Below are positions 34,912 to 43,036 of a stretch of DNA of 64,000 bases, piece after piece. A program made the position numbers and the translations under genes. The stretch is from MFD01275-c22 sp963705885 (GTDB lineage Bacteria > Actinomycetota > Actinomycetes > JACCUZ01): NCBI GenBank assembly GCA_963705885.1, contig OY970120.1, positions 1,426,001 to 1,490,000 on the forward strand, written 5' to 3'. Every line of letters starts with the position of its first letter. Positions within the stretch are counted from its first letter, which is position 1. The notes beneath the pieces are model-generated. The model was not told where the DNA came from. It was given only the letters and a program-made list of their open reading frames with translations, and searched no databases.

Positions 34912-36216
34912 GTGCTCACCGCGTTCGCTCGGGCCATGCGCACGCCCGACCTGCGCAAGAAGATCCTCTTCTCGGCGGGGATCATGGCGCTGTTCCGCCT
35001 CGGCTCGGTCATCCCGACCCCCGGTGTGGACTACCAGGCGGTCCAGGACTGCATCGAGAACAACACCGACACCGGCCTCTACAGCCTGATCAACCTGTTC
35101 AGCGGCGGCGCGCTGCTGCAGCTGTCGATCTTCGCGCTCGGCATCATGCCGTACATCACGGCCAGCATCATCGTGCAGCTGCTGACCGTCGTGATCCCCC
35201 GGTTCGAGTCCCTCAAGAAGGAGGGCCAGTCCGGCACGGCCAAGCTGACGCAGTACACCCGCTACCTCACGATCGGTCTCGCGGTCCTGCAGTCGACCGG
35301 CCTGGTGGCGCTGGCCCGCCAGCCCGGACAGCTCTTCCAGGGCTGCCCCAACGAGATCGTCTTCGCCGACATCGGCGTCTTCGGCATCCTCATCATGGTC
35401 ATCGTGATGACGGCCGGCACGAGCGTGATCATGTGGCTCGGCGAGCTCATCACCGACCGCGGCATCGGCAACGGCATGTCGCTGCTGATCTTCACCTCCA
35501 TCGCGTCCAGCTTCCCCAGCTCGCTGTGGGCGATCCGGGTCGAGCGCGGCTGGACCCTCTTCTCCGTCGTCGTGGCCGCCGGACTGGTCCTGGTCGCGTT
35601 CGTGGTGTTCATCGAGCAGGCGCAGCGGCGCATCCCCGTGCAGTACGCCAAGCGCATGATCGGGCGGCGCATGTACGGCGGCTCGTCGACGTACATCCCG
35701 CTGAAGGTCAACCAGGCCGGCGTCATCCCGGTCATCTTCGCCTCGTCGCTGCTCTACCTGCCCGCGCTGGCGGTCAACCTGGCCGACGCCAACGACCCGC
35801 CGGGCTGGGCACGCCTCGTGCAGGACTACCTGGTGCGGGGTGACCACCCGATCTACATGCTCCTGTACTTCGGCATGATCGTCTTCTTCACCTACTTCTA
35901 CGTGGCGATCACGTTCAACCCGACCGAGGTCGCGGACAACATGAAGAAGTACGGCGGCTTCATCCCCGGCATCCGGGCCGGCCGACCGACCGCCGAGTAT
36001 CTCGACTACGTCCTGTCCCGCATCACGCTCCCCGGATCCCTCTACCTCGGCACGGTCGCGCTCATCCCGCTCATGGCGCTCGTGCTCTTCAACGCGAACC
36101 AGAACTTCCCGTTCGGCGGCACCGCGATCCTCATCATCGTCGGCGTCGGGTTGGAGACGGTGAAGCAGATCGAGAGCCAGCTCCAGCAGCGCAACTACGA
36201 GGGCTTCCTCCGCTAG
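34912..36216 (+). CDS. secY: Protein translocase subunit SecY
   Basis: Central channel of the Sec translocon, a polytopic membrane protein with ten helices; 434 residues here. GTG 34912 was chosen because GGAGG sits 5 bp upstream and the product begins MLTAFARAMRTPDLRKKILF, as in other actinomycetes. An in-frame GTG at 34885 would add 9 residues. ALGIMPYITASIIVQLL and GIGNGMSLLIF are conserved segments. The stop overlaps the adk GTG by one base. Confidence 0.96.
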   Translation: MLTAFARAMRTPDLRKKILFSAGIMALFRLGSVIPTPGVDYQAVQDCIENNTDTGLYSLINLFSGGALLQLSIFALGIMPYITASIIVQLLTVVIPRFESLKKEGQSGTAKLTQYTRYLTIGLAVLQSTGLVALARQPGQLFQGCPNEIVFADIGVFGILIMVIVMTAGTSVIMWLGELITDRGIGNGMSLLIFTSIASSFPSSLWAIRVERGWTLFSVVVAAGLVLVAFVVFIEQAQRRIPVQYAKRMIGRRMYGGSSTYIPLKVNQAGVIPVIFASSLLYLPALAVNLADANDPPGWARLVQDYLVRGDHPIYMLLYFGMIVFFTYFYVAITFNPTEVADNMKKYGGFIPGIRAGRPTAEYLDYVLSRITLPGSLYLGTVALIPLMALVLFNANQNFPFGGTAILIIVGVGLETVKQIESQLQQRNYEGFLR

Positions 36217-36869
36217 TGCGGCTCGTACTCGTCGGGCCGCCCGGGGCGGGCAAGGGGACCCAGGCGCAGTTCATCGCGTCCAACTTCGCAGTGCCGAAGA
36301 TCTCGACGGGGGACATCTTCCGGGCCAACGTGAGCCAGGGCACCGACCTCGGGCTCGAGGCCCGCAAGTTCATGGACGCCGGTGACCTGGTGCCCGACGA
36401 GGTGACGATCGGCATGGTCCGCGAGCGGCTGGGCGACGAGGACGCCACGGAGGGCTTCCTGCTCGACGGCTTCCCGCGCACCGTCCACCAGGCCGAGGTG
36501 CTCGACGAGCTGCTCAAGGAGGACGGCGTCGGCCTCGACGCCGTGCTCGAGCTCGTCGTCGACGACGAGGAGGTCGTGCGGCGGCTGTCCGGCCGGCGCA
36601 CCTGCCGCCAGTGCGGCCACGTCTGGCACCTGGACTTCGACCCCCCGTCGGCCGACGGGCGGTGCGACCGCTGCAGCGGCGAGCTCTTCCAGCGTGACGA
36701 CGACAGCGAGGACACGATCCGGCACCGGCTCGAGGTCTACGCCGACCAGACCTCGCCGCTGATCGGCTACTACGGCGACCGCGGCATCCTGGCCGGTGTC
36801 GACGCGGCCGGCCCCGTCGAGGACGTCACCGACCGCGCCATCAACGCGCTGCGGCGCTTCGGTGACTGA
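36216..36869 (+). CDS. adk: Adenylate kinase
   Basis: Interconverts ATP + AMP and 2 ADP. P-loop GPPGAGKGT at residues 7-15, and GFLLDGFPRTVHQAE. This is the long form with a LID domain, and the LID carries a zinc site: C130-x2-C133 and C150-x2-C153. 217 residues. GTG start overlaps the secY stop, the usual secY-adk-map arrangement. Confidence 0.97.
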   Translation: MRLVLVGPPGAGKGTQAQFIASNFAVPKISTGDIFRANVSQGTDLGLEARKFMDAGDLVPDEVTIGMVRERLGDEDATEGFLLDGFPRTVHQAEVLDELLKEDGVGLDAVLELVVDDEEVVRRLSGRRTCRQCGHVWHLDFDPPSADGRCDRCSGELFQRDDDSEDTIRHRLEVYADQTSPLIGYYGDRGILAGVDAAGPVEDVTDRAINALRRFGD

Positions 36870-36884
36870 CGCCGGGGTGGTCAC

Positions 36885-37721
36885 ATGTTTCGGAAGCGGG
36901 ACCGCATGATCCAGATCAAGAGCGACACCGAGGTCGCCCTCATGCGCGAGGCGGGGCTCGTGGTCGCCCGCACGCTCGAGGCGCTGCGCACGGCTGCCGC
37001 GCCAGGCGTCACGACGCGCGAGCTCGACGAGATCGCCGAGAGCAGCATCCGGGCGGCCGGCGCGGTCCCGTCGTTCAAGGGCTACCAGCCGCACCCGGCC
37101 GTCCCCCCGTTCCCGGGCTCGATCTGCGCGTCGGTCAACGACGAGATCGTGCACGGCATCCCGGGGTCGCGCGCGCTGCGAGACGGTGACGTCATCTCCA
37201 TCGACTGCGGGGCCATCCTCGACGGGTGGCACGGCGACGCCGCCACCACCATCGCCGTGGGCGAGGTGCCCGACGCGGTGCGCGAGCTGATGCGGGTCAC
37301 CGAGGAGTCGATGTGGCGCGGGGTCGCCGCGGCGCAGCTGGGCAAGCGCGTGTCCGACATCGGGCACGCGGTCGAGACGTACGTCCGCTCGCAGGGCGGC
37401 TACGGCATCGTCGAGGAGTACGGCGGGCACGGCATCGGCACCGAGATGCACCAGGAGCCGCACGTGCTCAACTACGGCCGGCCCGGGCGCGGGCCCAAGC
37501 TGGCGAAGGGTCTCGTGCTGGCGGTGGAGCCGATGCTCACGCTGGGGGGCCGCCACACGCGCGAGCTCGACGACCACTGGACCGTGTCGACGACCGACGG
37601 GTCGGTCGCGGCGCACTTCGAGCACACCTTCGCCGTCACCGCCGAGGGCCCGTGGGTGCTCACGGCGCTGGACGGCGGCCGGGCCCGGCTCGCCGAGCTC
37701 GGCGTCGCCGTCGCCGGCTGA
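36885..37721 (+). CDS. map: Type I methionine aminopeptidase
   Basis: Removes initiator Met from new proteins. Metal ligands can be placed in SIDCGAILDGWHGDAATT, GGHGIGTEMHQEPH, LAVEPML and AHFEHTF. 278 residues from ATG 36885; ATG 36906 would drop 7 residues. A short Arg/Lys-rich N-terminus replaces the SH3-binding extension of some actinobacterial MetAP. In this locus it is normally followed by infA, which is absent here. Confidence 0.96.
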   Translation: MFRKRDRMIQIKSDTEVALMREAGLVVARTLEALRTAAAPGVTTRELDEIAESSIRAAGAVPSFKGYQPHPAVPPFPGSICASVNDEIVHGIPGSRALRDGDVISIDCGAILDGWHGDAATTIAVGEVPDAVRELMRVTEESMWRGVAAAQLGKRVSDIGHAVETYVRSQGGYGIVEEYGGHGIGTEMHQEPHVLNYGRPGRGPKLAKGLVLAVEPMLTLGGRHTRELDDHWTVSTTDGSVAAHFEHTFAVTAEGPWVLTALDGGRARLAELGVAVAG

Positions 37722-37754
37722 GCCTCACGGGCCGGCCCCGTCAGGGGCAGCCAC

Positions 37755-37760
37755 TAGGCT
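37755..37760 (+). promoter_or_regulatory. -10 box of a probable leaderless transcript (DUF1707 gene)
   Basis: TAGGCT lies 7 bp before the GTG at 37768, and no ribosome binding site is present. This spacing fits a leaderless mRNA. No convincing -35 is visible. Confidence 0.5.
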
Positions 37761-37767
37761 CGACGCC

Positions 37768-38253
37768 GTGAGTCTGGACCCCGTCGACCCCTTCGTGCGG
37801 GCCTCCGACGCCGACCGCGACGCCGTCGCGGGCCGGCTGCGCGAGGCGCACGCCGAGGGGCGGCTGACCGTCGAGGAGTTCACCGAGCGGCTCGACGCCG
37901 CCTACGCCGCACGCACCCACGGCGACCTCGTGCCGCTGACGAGCGACCTTCCCGCAGGCCATGGCGCGCCGCGGCGCCCGCGCACGGGTGACGAGGCCGC
38001 CCCCGCCCCACGCGAGGCCGCCGGACGGGGCGACGGTCTCGAGCGGGGGCTACGGGCCGCGTGGGGCGTCTGGGGCGCCGCGGTGATGGTCAACCTCGTG
38101 ATCTGGGCCCTCGTGAGCATCTCGAACGCCGAGCTCGCCTACTTCTGGCCGATCTGGGTGGCGGGCCCCTGGGGCGCGGTCCTGCTCGCGGCGACGGTCT
38201 TCGGGCGCGGCGGGCCGGGCAGCCGCCCGGATCGGTGGCCGGGCCCGCGCTGA
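37768..38253 (+). CDS. DUF1707 and 2TM-domain membrane protein
   Basis: 161 residues. The N-terminal 55 residues form a DUF1707 domain (VRASDADRDAVAGRLREAHAEGRLT, EEFTERLDAAYAARTHGDL), a short module common in actinomycetes and often attached to membrane parts. A Pro/Ala linker follows, then two membrane segments at about 97-115 and 124-143. Function unknown. It lies exactly where infA is usually found between map and rpmJ. Product and promoter look self-contained. Confidence 0.85.
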   Translation: MSLDPVDPFVRASDADRDAVAGRLREAHAEGRLTVEEFTERLDAAYAARTHGDLVPLTSDLPAGHGAPRRPRTGDEAAPAPREAAGRGDGLERGLRAAWGVWGAAVMVNLVIWALVSISNAELAYFWPIWVAGPWGAVLLAATVFGRGGPGSRPDRWPGPR

Positions 38254-38271
38254 CCTGCGACGATGCCCGGT

Positions 38272-38301
38272 TTCCCGAATAGCCCCTCGGTGTCGTAGAC
38301 T
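38272..38301 (+). promoter_or_regulatory. Candidate promoter for rpmJ-rpsM-rpsK-rpsD
   Basis: TTCCCG (38272-38277), 18 bp, TAGACT (38296-38301). A near-identical box pair (TTCCCG, 17 bp, TAGGTT) precedes the amylase gene at 48190. The leader to rpmJ would be about 165 nt. No infA-like frame is present between this promoter and rpmJ. Confidence 0.55.
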
Positions 38302-38471
38302 CACTCGCTGGCTCACGAGCCCCGTCCTGCATGCCCCGCGGCTGGCCCGGCATGCGCGGACGACGTCACCAGTGAGCCGGAGACACCCGCACCACGCGCT
38401 CGGCCGCTCCATGGCGGGCACGCGCACCACCCGAGACCGACTTTCGACGACCGAGGCTGAGAACACCACCC

Positions 38472-38585
38472 ATGAAGGTCAAGCCGAGCGTCAAGAAGAT
38501 CTGTGACAAGTGCAAGGTGATCCGCCGCCACGGGCGGGTCATGGTGATCTGCGACAACGCACGACACAAGCAGCGCCAGGGCTGA
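38472..38585 (+). CDS. rpmJ: 50S ribosomal protein L36, zinc-binding form
   Basis: 37-residue protein, the smallest ribosomal protein: MKVKPSVKKICDKCKVIRRH at the start, with zinc ligands C11, C14, C27 and H32. It is the zinc-containing variant, as expected for the copy in the main ribosomal cluster. Confidence 0.97.
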   Translation: MKVKPSVKKICDKCKVIRRHGRVMVICDNARHKQRQG

Positions 38586-38632
38586 GTCCAGAGCTTCAAG
38601 ACCGAGACAACAGCGCGTCGCGCCCCGACGAA

Positions 38633-38700
38633 CCTGTCACTGACAGGGACGGCGGGTCACCCCCGGACCAGGCCGGGGCCATCCACCCCGGGCGGGGTGG
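38633..38700 (+). promoter_or_regulatory. Two hairpins in the gap before rpsM
   Basis: CCTGTC/GACAGG (38633-38638 with 38642-38647) and CCACCCC/GGGGTGG (38683-38689 with 38694-38700) are exact stems in the 159-bp gap between rpmJ and rpsM. In other bacteria S4 represses the rpsM-rpsK-rpsD operon through structure in this position. These stems are candidates but do not match a known pattern that can be confirmed here. Confidence 0.35.
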
Positions 38701-38744
38701 GGGAGCGACGGGCACGACCTGGTGACACGAAGGAGAACCGCCCG

Positions 38745-39125
38745 ATGGCACGCCTCGTCGGCGTCGACCTCCCGCGCGAGAAGCGCGTGGAGATCGCCCT
38801 GACCTACATCTTCGGTGTCGGCCGCAGCCGCGCCGTCGAGACCCTCGCCCAGACCGGTGTGAGCCCGCTGACCCGGGTCCGCGACCTGGGTGACGACGAG
38901 CTCGTCAAGCTGCGCGACTGGATCGAGTCCAACTACCGGATCGAGGGTGACCTGCGCCGCGAGGTGCAGTCCGACATCCGCCGGAAGGTCGAGATCGGCT
39001 GCTACGAGGGCCTGCGGCACCGCCGTGGCCTCCCCGTCCGCGGCCAGCGCACGCACACCAACGCCCGCACCCGCAAGGGCCCGCGCAAGGCGATCGCCGG
39101 CAAGAAGAAGGTCGGCAAGAAGTAA
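38745..39125 (+). CDS. rpsM: 30S ribosomal protein S13
   Basis: Head protein contacting the P-site tRNA and 50S, 126 residues. MARLVGVDLPREKRVEIALTY and GLRHRRGLPVRGQRTHTNART are conserved. ATG 38745 is preceded by AAGGAGAA. An in-frame GTG-initiated extension from 38697 lacks conservation. First of the S13-S11-S4 set. Confidence 0.98.
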   Translation: MARLVGVDLPREKRVEIALTYIFGVGRSRAVETLAQTGVSPLTRVRDLGDDELVKLRDWIESNYRIEGDLRREVQSDIRRKVEIGCYEGLRHRRGLPVRGQRTHTNARTRKGPRKAIAGKKKVGKK

Positions 39126-39225
39126 GCACGCGGGGCCTCCGCCCCGTTGACCCCGACACCAGTCCAGACCCCGGGTCACCGCTGACCTCAGCCGGCCACC
39201 CAGACTCCAGGAGAGAAACCAGCCT

Positions 39226-39633
39226 ATGCCTCCGAAGAGCCGTCAAGGCGCGGGCGCCAAGAAGGTGCGCCGCAAGGAGAAGAAGAACGTGGCCCATGGC
39301 CACGCGCACATCAAGAGCACGTTCAACAACACCATCGTCTCGATCACCGACCCGACCGGCAACGTGATCGCGTGGGCCTCCGCCGGCCACGTCGGCTTCA
39401 AGGGCTCGCGCAAGTCCACGCCGTTCGCCGCGCAGATGGCCGCCGAGAGCGCCGCGCGTCGCGCGCAGGAGCACGGCATGCGCAAGGTGGACGTGTTCGT
39501 CAAGGGCCCGGGCTCGGGCCGCGAGACCGCGATCCGGTCGCTGCAGGCGGCCGGCCTCGAGGTCGGGACCATCCAGGACGTCACCCCCGTCCCCCACAAC
39601 GGCTGCCGCCCCCCCAAGCGGCGCCGGGTCTGA
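39226..39633 (+). CDS. rpsK: 30S ribosomal protein S11
   Basis: Platform protein near the anti-Shine-Dalgarno region, 135 residues. AHIKSTFNNTIVSITDPTGN, SAGHVGFKGSRKSTPFAAQ and the end PHNGCRPPKRRRV are typical. Lies 100 bp after rpsM; that gap holds a small CGGGGC/GCCCCG hairpin just after the rpsM stop. Confidence 0.98.
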   Translation: MPPKSRQGAGAKKVRRKEKKNVAHGHAHIKSTFNNTIVSITDPTGNVIAWASAGHVGFKGSRKSTPFAAQMAAESAARRAQEHGMRKVDVFVKGPGSGRETAIRSLQAAGLEVGTIQDVTPVPHNGCRPPKRRRV

Positions 39634-39651
39634 CGGGAGGAGAAGGAAGAC

Positions 39652-40278
39652 ATGGCCAGGTACACAGGTGCGGACTGCAAGCGCTGCCGCCGCGAGAAGA
39701 TGAAGCTGTTCCTCAAGGGCTCCAAGTGCGAGTCGCCCAAGTGTCCGATCGAGATCCGGCCCTACCCCCCGGGTGAGCACGGTCGCGGCCGCACCAAGGA
39801 CAGCGAGTACCTCCTGCAGATGCGCGAGAAGCAGAAGTGCGCGCGCATCTACGGCGTCCTCGAGAAGCAGTTCCGCGGCTACTACGACGAGGCGAACCGC
39901 AAGCAGGGCAAGACCGGCGAGAACCTCCTGCGCATCCTCGAGAGCCGGCTGGACAACGTGGTCTACCGGGCCGGGTTCGGCAAGAGCCGCGACATGGCCC
40001 GCCAGCTGGTGCGCCACGGCCACATCAAGGTCAACGGCACCAAGGTCGACATCCCGTCGTTCCGGGTCTCGGACAACGACATCATCGAGGTGCGCGAGAG
40101 CTCGCTCGAGCTCACGCCGTTCATCGTGGCCCGCGCCGAGGCCGGCGAGCGCCCGGTGCCGGCGTGGATGGAGGTCATCCCGAACAAGATGCGCATCCTC
40201 GTGCACTCCCTCCCGGCCCGGCAGGTCATCGACACGCCGGTCCAGGAGCAGCTCATCGTCGAGCTCTACAGCAAGTAG
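39652..40278 (+). CDS. rpsD: 30S ribosomal protein S4, zinc-binding form
   Basis: Primary assembly protein and, in E. coli, the repressor of its own operon; 208 residues. The N-terminus has a zinc site C9-x2-C12, C26-x4-C31. The S4 RNA-binding domain is SRLDNVVYRAGF and RQLVRHGHIKVNGTKVDIPS. Most characterised S4 proteins of actinomycetes in the main cluster lack or vary this zinc site, so its presence matters for zinc-dependent paralogue exchange. Confidence 0.97.
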   Translation: MARYTGADCKRCRREKMKLFLKGSKCESPKCPIEIRPYPPGEHGRGRTKDSEYLLQMREKQKCARIYGVLEKQFRGYYDEANRKQGKTGENLLRILESRLDNVVYRAGFGKSRDMARQLVRHGHIKVNGTKVDIPSFRVSDNDIIEVRESSLELTPFIVARAEAGERPVPAWMEVIPNKMRILVHSLPARQVIDTPVQEQLIVELYSK

Positions 40279-40298
40279 GCACGACCACAACTCCATAT

Positions 40299-40330
40299 CC
40301 CAGGGGCGGCAGACCGACGCCGCTCCTGGG
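40299..40330 (+). terminator. 12-bp hairpin between rpsD and rpoA
   Basis: CCCAGGGGCGGC (40299-40310) pairs with GCCGCTCCTGGG (40319-40330), 12 positions including one G-T. A second stem, GGCGTC/GACGCC (40347-40352 with 40361-40366), follows. With no T-run and no clear new promoter, the stem could attenuate rather than end transcription into rpoA. Confidence 0.55.
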
Positions 40331-40383
40331 CGCACCACATTCGCGAGGCGTCATATGGCGGACGCCCGTGGGAAGGATCTGAC

Positions 40384-41400
40384 GTGCTCATCGCACAGCG
40401 CCCCACCCTCTCCGAAGAGGTCGTCGACGACTACCGCTCGCGGTTCGTCATCGAGCCCCTCGAGCCCGGCTTCGGCTACACGCTCGGCAACAGCCTCCGC
40501 CGCACCCTGCTCTCCTCGATCCCCGGTGCCTCGGTCACGAGCATCCGCGTCGACGGCGTGCTGCACGAGTTCACCACCGTGCCGGGCGTCAAGGAGGACC
40601 TCACCGAGATCATCCTCAACATCAAGGGGCTCGTCGTGAGCTCCGAGGTCGACGAGCCGGTCGTGATGTACCTGCGCAAGCAGGGTCCCGGCGCCGTCAC
40701 CGCCGCCGACATCGCGCCCCCGACCGGTGTCGAGGTGCACAACCCCGACCTGCACATCGCCACGCTCAACGGCAAGGGCAAGCTCGAGATGGAGCTCACC
40801 GTCGAGCGCGGTCGCGGCTACGTCTCGGCCGTGCAGAACAAGCAGGCCGGCCAGGAGATCGGCCGCATCCCGATCGACTCGATCTACTCCCCGGTCCTCA
40901 AGGTGACCTACAAGGTCGAGGCCACCCGTGTCGAGCAGCGCACCGACTTCGACAAGCTCATCGTCGACGTCGAGACCAAGCGCTCGATGCACCCCCGCGA
41001 CGCCATGGCGTCGGCCGGCAAGACCCTGGTCGAGCTGTTCGGCCTCGCCCGCGAGCTCAACGTCGAGGCAGAGGGCATCGACATGGGGCCGTCGCCGACC
41101 GACGCCGCGCTGGCCGCGGACCTCGCCCTGCCGGTCGAGGACCTCGAGCTGACGGTGCGCTCCTACAACTGCCTCAAGCGCGAGGGCATCCACACGGTGG
41201 GTGAGCTCGTCTCGCGCAGCGAGGCCGACCTGCTCGACATCCGCAACTTTGGCGCGAAGTCGATCGACGAGGTCAAGGCCAAGCTGCACTCGATGGGCCT
41301 GGCTCTCAAGGACAGCCCGCCCGGGTTCGACCCGAGCACCGCCGTCGACAACTACGGGGCCGACGACGACACGGCCTACGTCGAGGACGAGCAGTACTGA
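40384..41400 (+). CDS. rpoA: DNA-directed RNA polymerase alpha subunit
   Basis: Assembly platform of RNA polymerase, 338 residues. N-terminal domain with FVIEPLEPGFGYTLGNSLRR. C-terminal domain with ELTVRSYNCLKREGIHTVG and DLLDIRNFGAKSIDEVKAKL; the Arg in TVRSYN is the UP-element and activator contact. Acidic C-terminal tail. Starts GTG after AAGGA. It follows a hairpin that may tune its level relative to rpsD. Confidence 0.98.
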   Translation: MLIAQRPTLSEEVVDDYRSRFVIEPLEPGFGYTLGNSLRRTLLSSIPGASVTSIRVDGVLHEFTTVPGVKEDLTEIILNIKGLVVSSEVDEPVVMYLRKQGPGAVTAADIAPPTGVEVHNPDLHIATLNGKGKLEMELTVERGRGYVSAVQNKQAGQEIGRIPIDSIYSPVLKVTYKVEATRVEQRTDFDKLIVDVETKRSMHPRDAMASAGKTLVELFGLARELNVEAEGIDMGPSPTDAALAADLALPVEDLELTVRSYNCLKREGIHTVGELVSRSEADLLDIRNFGAKSIDEVKAKLHSMGLALKDSPPGFDPSTAVDNYGADDDTAYVEDEQY

Positions 41401-41453
41401 CGGTCGGCTGACCGGACGTACTGCACGGACACCAGGACTGGAGAAGAACGACC

Positions 41454-42152
41454 ATGCCCACCCCCACCAAGGGACATCGTCTCGGCGGCGGCCCGGCGCA
41501 CGAGCGGCTCATGCTGGCGAACCTCGCCACCGCGCTGTTCGAGCACGGCAAGATCACCACGACCGAGGCCAAGGCCAAGCGGCTGCGTCCGCTGGCCGAG
41601 CGGCTCATCACCTTCGCCAAGCGAGGTGACCTGCACGCCCGCCGCCGGGTGATGACGGTCGTGCGTGACAAGGGCGTCGTGCACGAGATGTTCGCCGAGA
41701 TCGGCCCACGCTACGAGAACCGGCAGGGCGGCTACACGCGCATCACGAAGGTCGGCCCCCGCAAGGGCGACAACGCGCCGATGGCCGTCATCGAGCTGGT
41801 CGAGGCGCTGACGGTCAAGGCCGAGACCGTCAAGGAGGCCGAGGCGGCGACCAAGCGCAGCGCGAAGTCGTCGACGGCGAAGAAGGCGACGGCCACGAAG
41901 TCGGCGGCCAAGAAGGCCGCGGTCGCCGCGGAGGCGGCGGAGGCGGCTGCCACGGAGGCCGCCGACGACGCGGCCGAGGGCGATGTCGAAGGCGCCGAGC
42001 AGGCCGCTGCCGAGGCCCGCGCCGCGGCGGACAAGGCGGCCGAGGCCGCCGAGGGCTCGGACGACCCGAAGGCCGACGCGGCTGCCGGTGACGCCGAGGC
42101 CCTCGCCGAGGTGGCCGAAGAGGCTGCCGAGGAAGCCAAGGACGAGTCCTGA
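41454..42152 (+). CDS. rplQ: 50S ribosomal protein L17 with long Ala-rich tail
   Basis: 232 residues against about 120 for typical L17. The conserved domain is residues 1-120 (MPTPTKGHRLGGGPAHERLM, NLATALFEHGKITTTEAKAKR, RYENRQGGYTRI). The remaining 110 residues are an Ala/Lys/Glu/Asp-rich low-complexity tail, basic in its first part (KKATATKSAAKKA) and acidic in the second. Such tails occur in actinobacterial L17 but this is long. The stop overlaps the putative truA CTG start. Confidence 0.95.
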   Translation: MPTPTKGHRLGGGPAHERLMLANLATALFEHGKITTTEAKAKRLRPLAERLITFAKRGDLHARRRVMTVVRDKGVVHEMFAEIGPRYENRQGGYTRITKVGPRKGDNAPMAVIELVEALTVKAETVKEAEAATKRSAKSSTAKKATATKSAAKKAAVAAEAAEAAATEAADDAAEGDVEGAEQAAAEARAAADKAAEAAEGSDDPKADAAAGDAEALAEVAEEAAEEAKDES

Positions 42153-43036
42153 CCGACTCGCCGACGCGCGAGAGCGAGCCCGCCGTTCCCCTCACCGGGG
42201 GCGGCGGGCTCGTCCGTCTGCGGCTGCGCCTGGGCTACGACGGCGCGGGGTTCGCCGGGTGGGCCTGCCAGCCGGGGCGGCGCACGGTGCAGGGCACCCT
42301 GGAGGAGGCGCTGCGCACGGTCCTGCGCCTGGACGACGTCAGGACCAGGTGCGCCGGCCGGACCGACGCCGGAGTGCACGCCCGCGACCAGGTCGTGCAC
42401 ACCGACGTGCCCGCCGGCGCGTACGACGCCCAGGCGGCGGTCCTGGGCCATCGGCTTGCCGGGGTGCTGCCGGGCGACGTGGGGCTGCGGTCCCTCGACC
42501 TGGCGCCGGCCGGGTTCGACGCGCGCTTCTCACCGCTGTGGCGGCGCTACGCCTACCGGGTGAGCGACGCGCCGTTCGGCGTCGACCCGCTGCGCCGCCA
42601 CGACGTCCTGTACCACCGCAGCCCGCTCGACGTGGCGGCCATGGCCCGCGCCGCGGCCCGACTGGTGGGCGAGCACGACTTCGCCGCGTTCTGCCGCCGC
42701 CGGGACGGCGCGACGACGGTGCGCACGCTGCTCGAGCTGGCGTGGGAGCGGGAGCCCGACGGCCTCGTCGTCGGGACGGTTCGGGCCGACGCGTTCTGCC
42801 ACAACATGGTGCGGGCCCTCGTCGGGTCGTTGCTCGCCGTGGGGGACGGGCGTCGGCCCGCCGGCTGGCCCGCGCAGGTGCTCGCCGAGCGCGAGCGGGT
42901 GCCCGACGTGCACGTCGTCGCGGCCCACGGGCTGACGCTGGAGGAGGTCCGCTATCCCCCCGACGACCGGCTGGCCGAGCAGGCGGACGCGACGCGCCGT
43001 CGCCGGGACGAGGCGGCACCAGGGGCCCTGGGATGA
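42149..43036 (+). CDS. truA: tRNA pseudouridine synthase A, putative CTG start
   Basis: Makes pseudouridine at positions 38-40 of tRNA anticodon arms. Catalytic Asp in CAGRTDAGVHA (D73 with the start used). LRLGYDGAGFAGWACQPGRR and RTVQG are N-terminal family motifs. They lie upstream of the first in-frame GTG (42287, in TVQG), and no ATG, GTG or TTG exists upstream in this frame. The only codon that fits is CTG 42149. It forms a CTGA overlap with the rplQ stop and has AAGGA 6 bp before it. 295 residues. Confidence 0.85.
   Translation: MTDSPTRESEPAVPLTGGGGLVRLRLRLGYDGAGFAGWACQPGRRTVQGTLEEALRTVLRLDDVRTRCAGRTDAGVHARDQVVHTDVPAGAYDAQAAVLGHRLAGVLPGDVGLRSLDLAPAGFDARFSPLWRRYAYRVSDAPFGVDPLRRHDVLYHRSPLDVAAMARAAARLVGEHDFAAFCRRRDGATTVRTLLELAWEREPDGLVVGTVRADAFCHNMVRALVGSLLAVGDGRRPAGWPAQVLAERERVPDVHVVAAHGLTLEEVRYPPDDRLAEQADATRRRRDEAAPGALG

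Noticed and set aside
41983..43032. Long frame overlapping the rplQ tail and truA in another frame
   Set aside because: Its product is Arg/Pro-rich with no family motif; the TruA frame carries the conserved catalytic motif instead. Only the part after 43033 (the kinase-like gene) is real.
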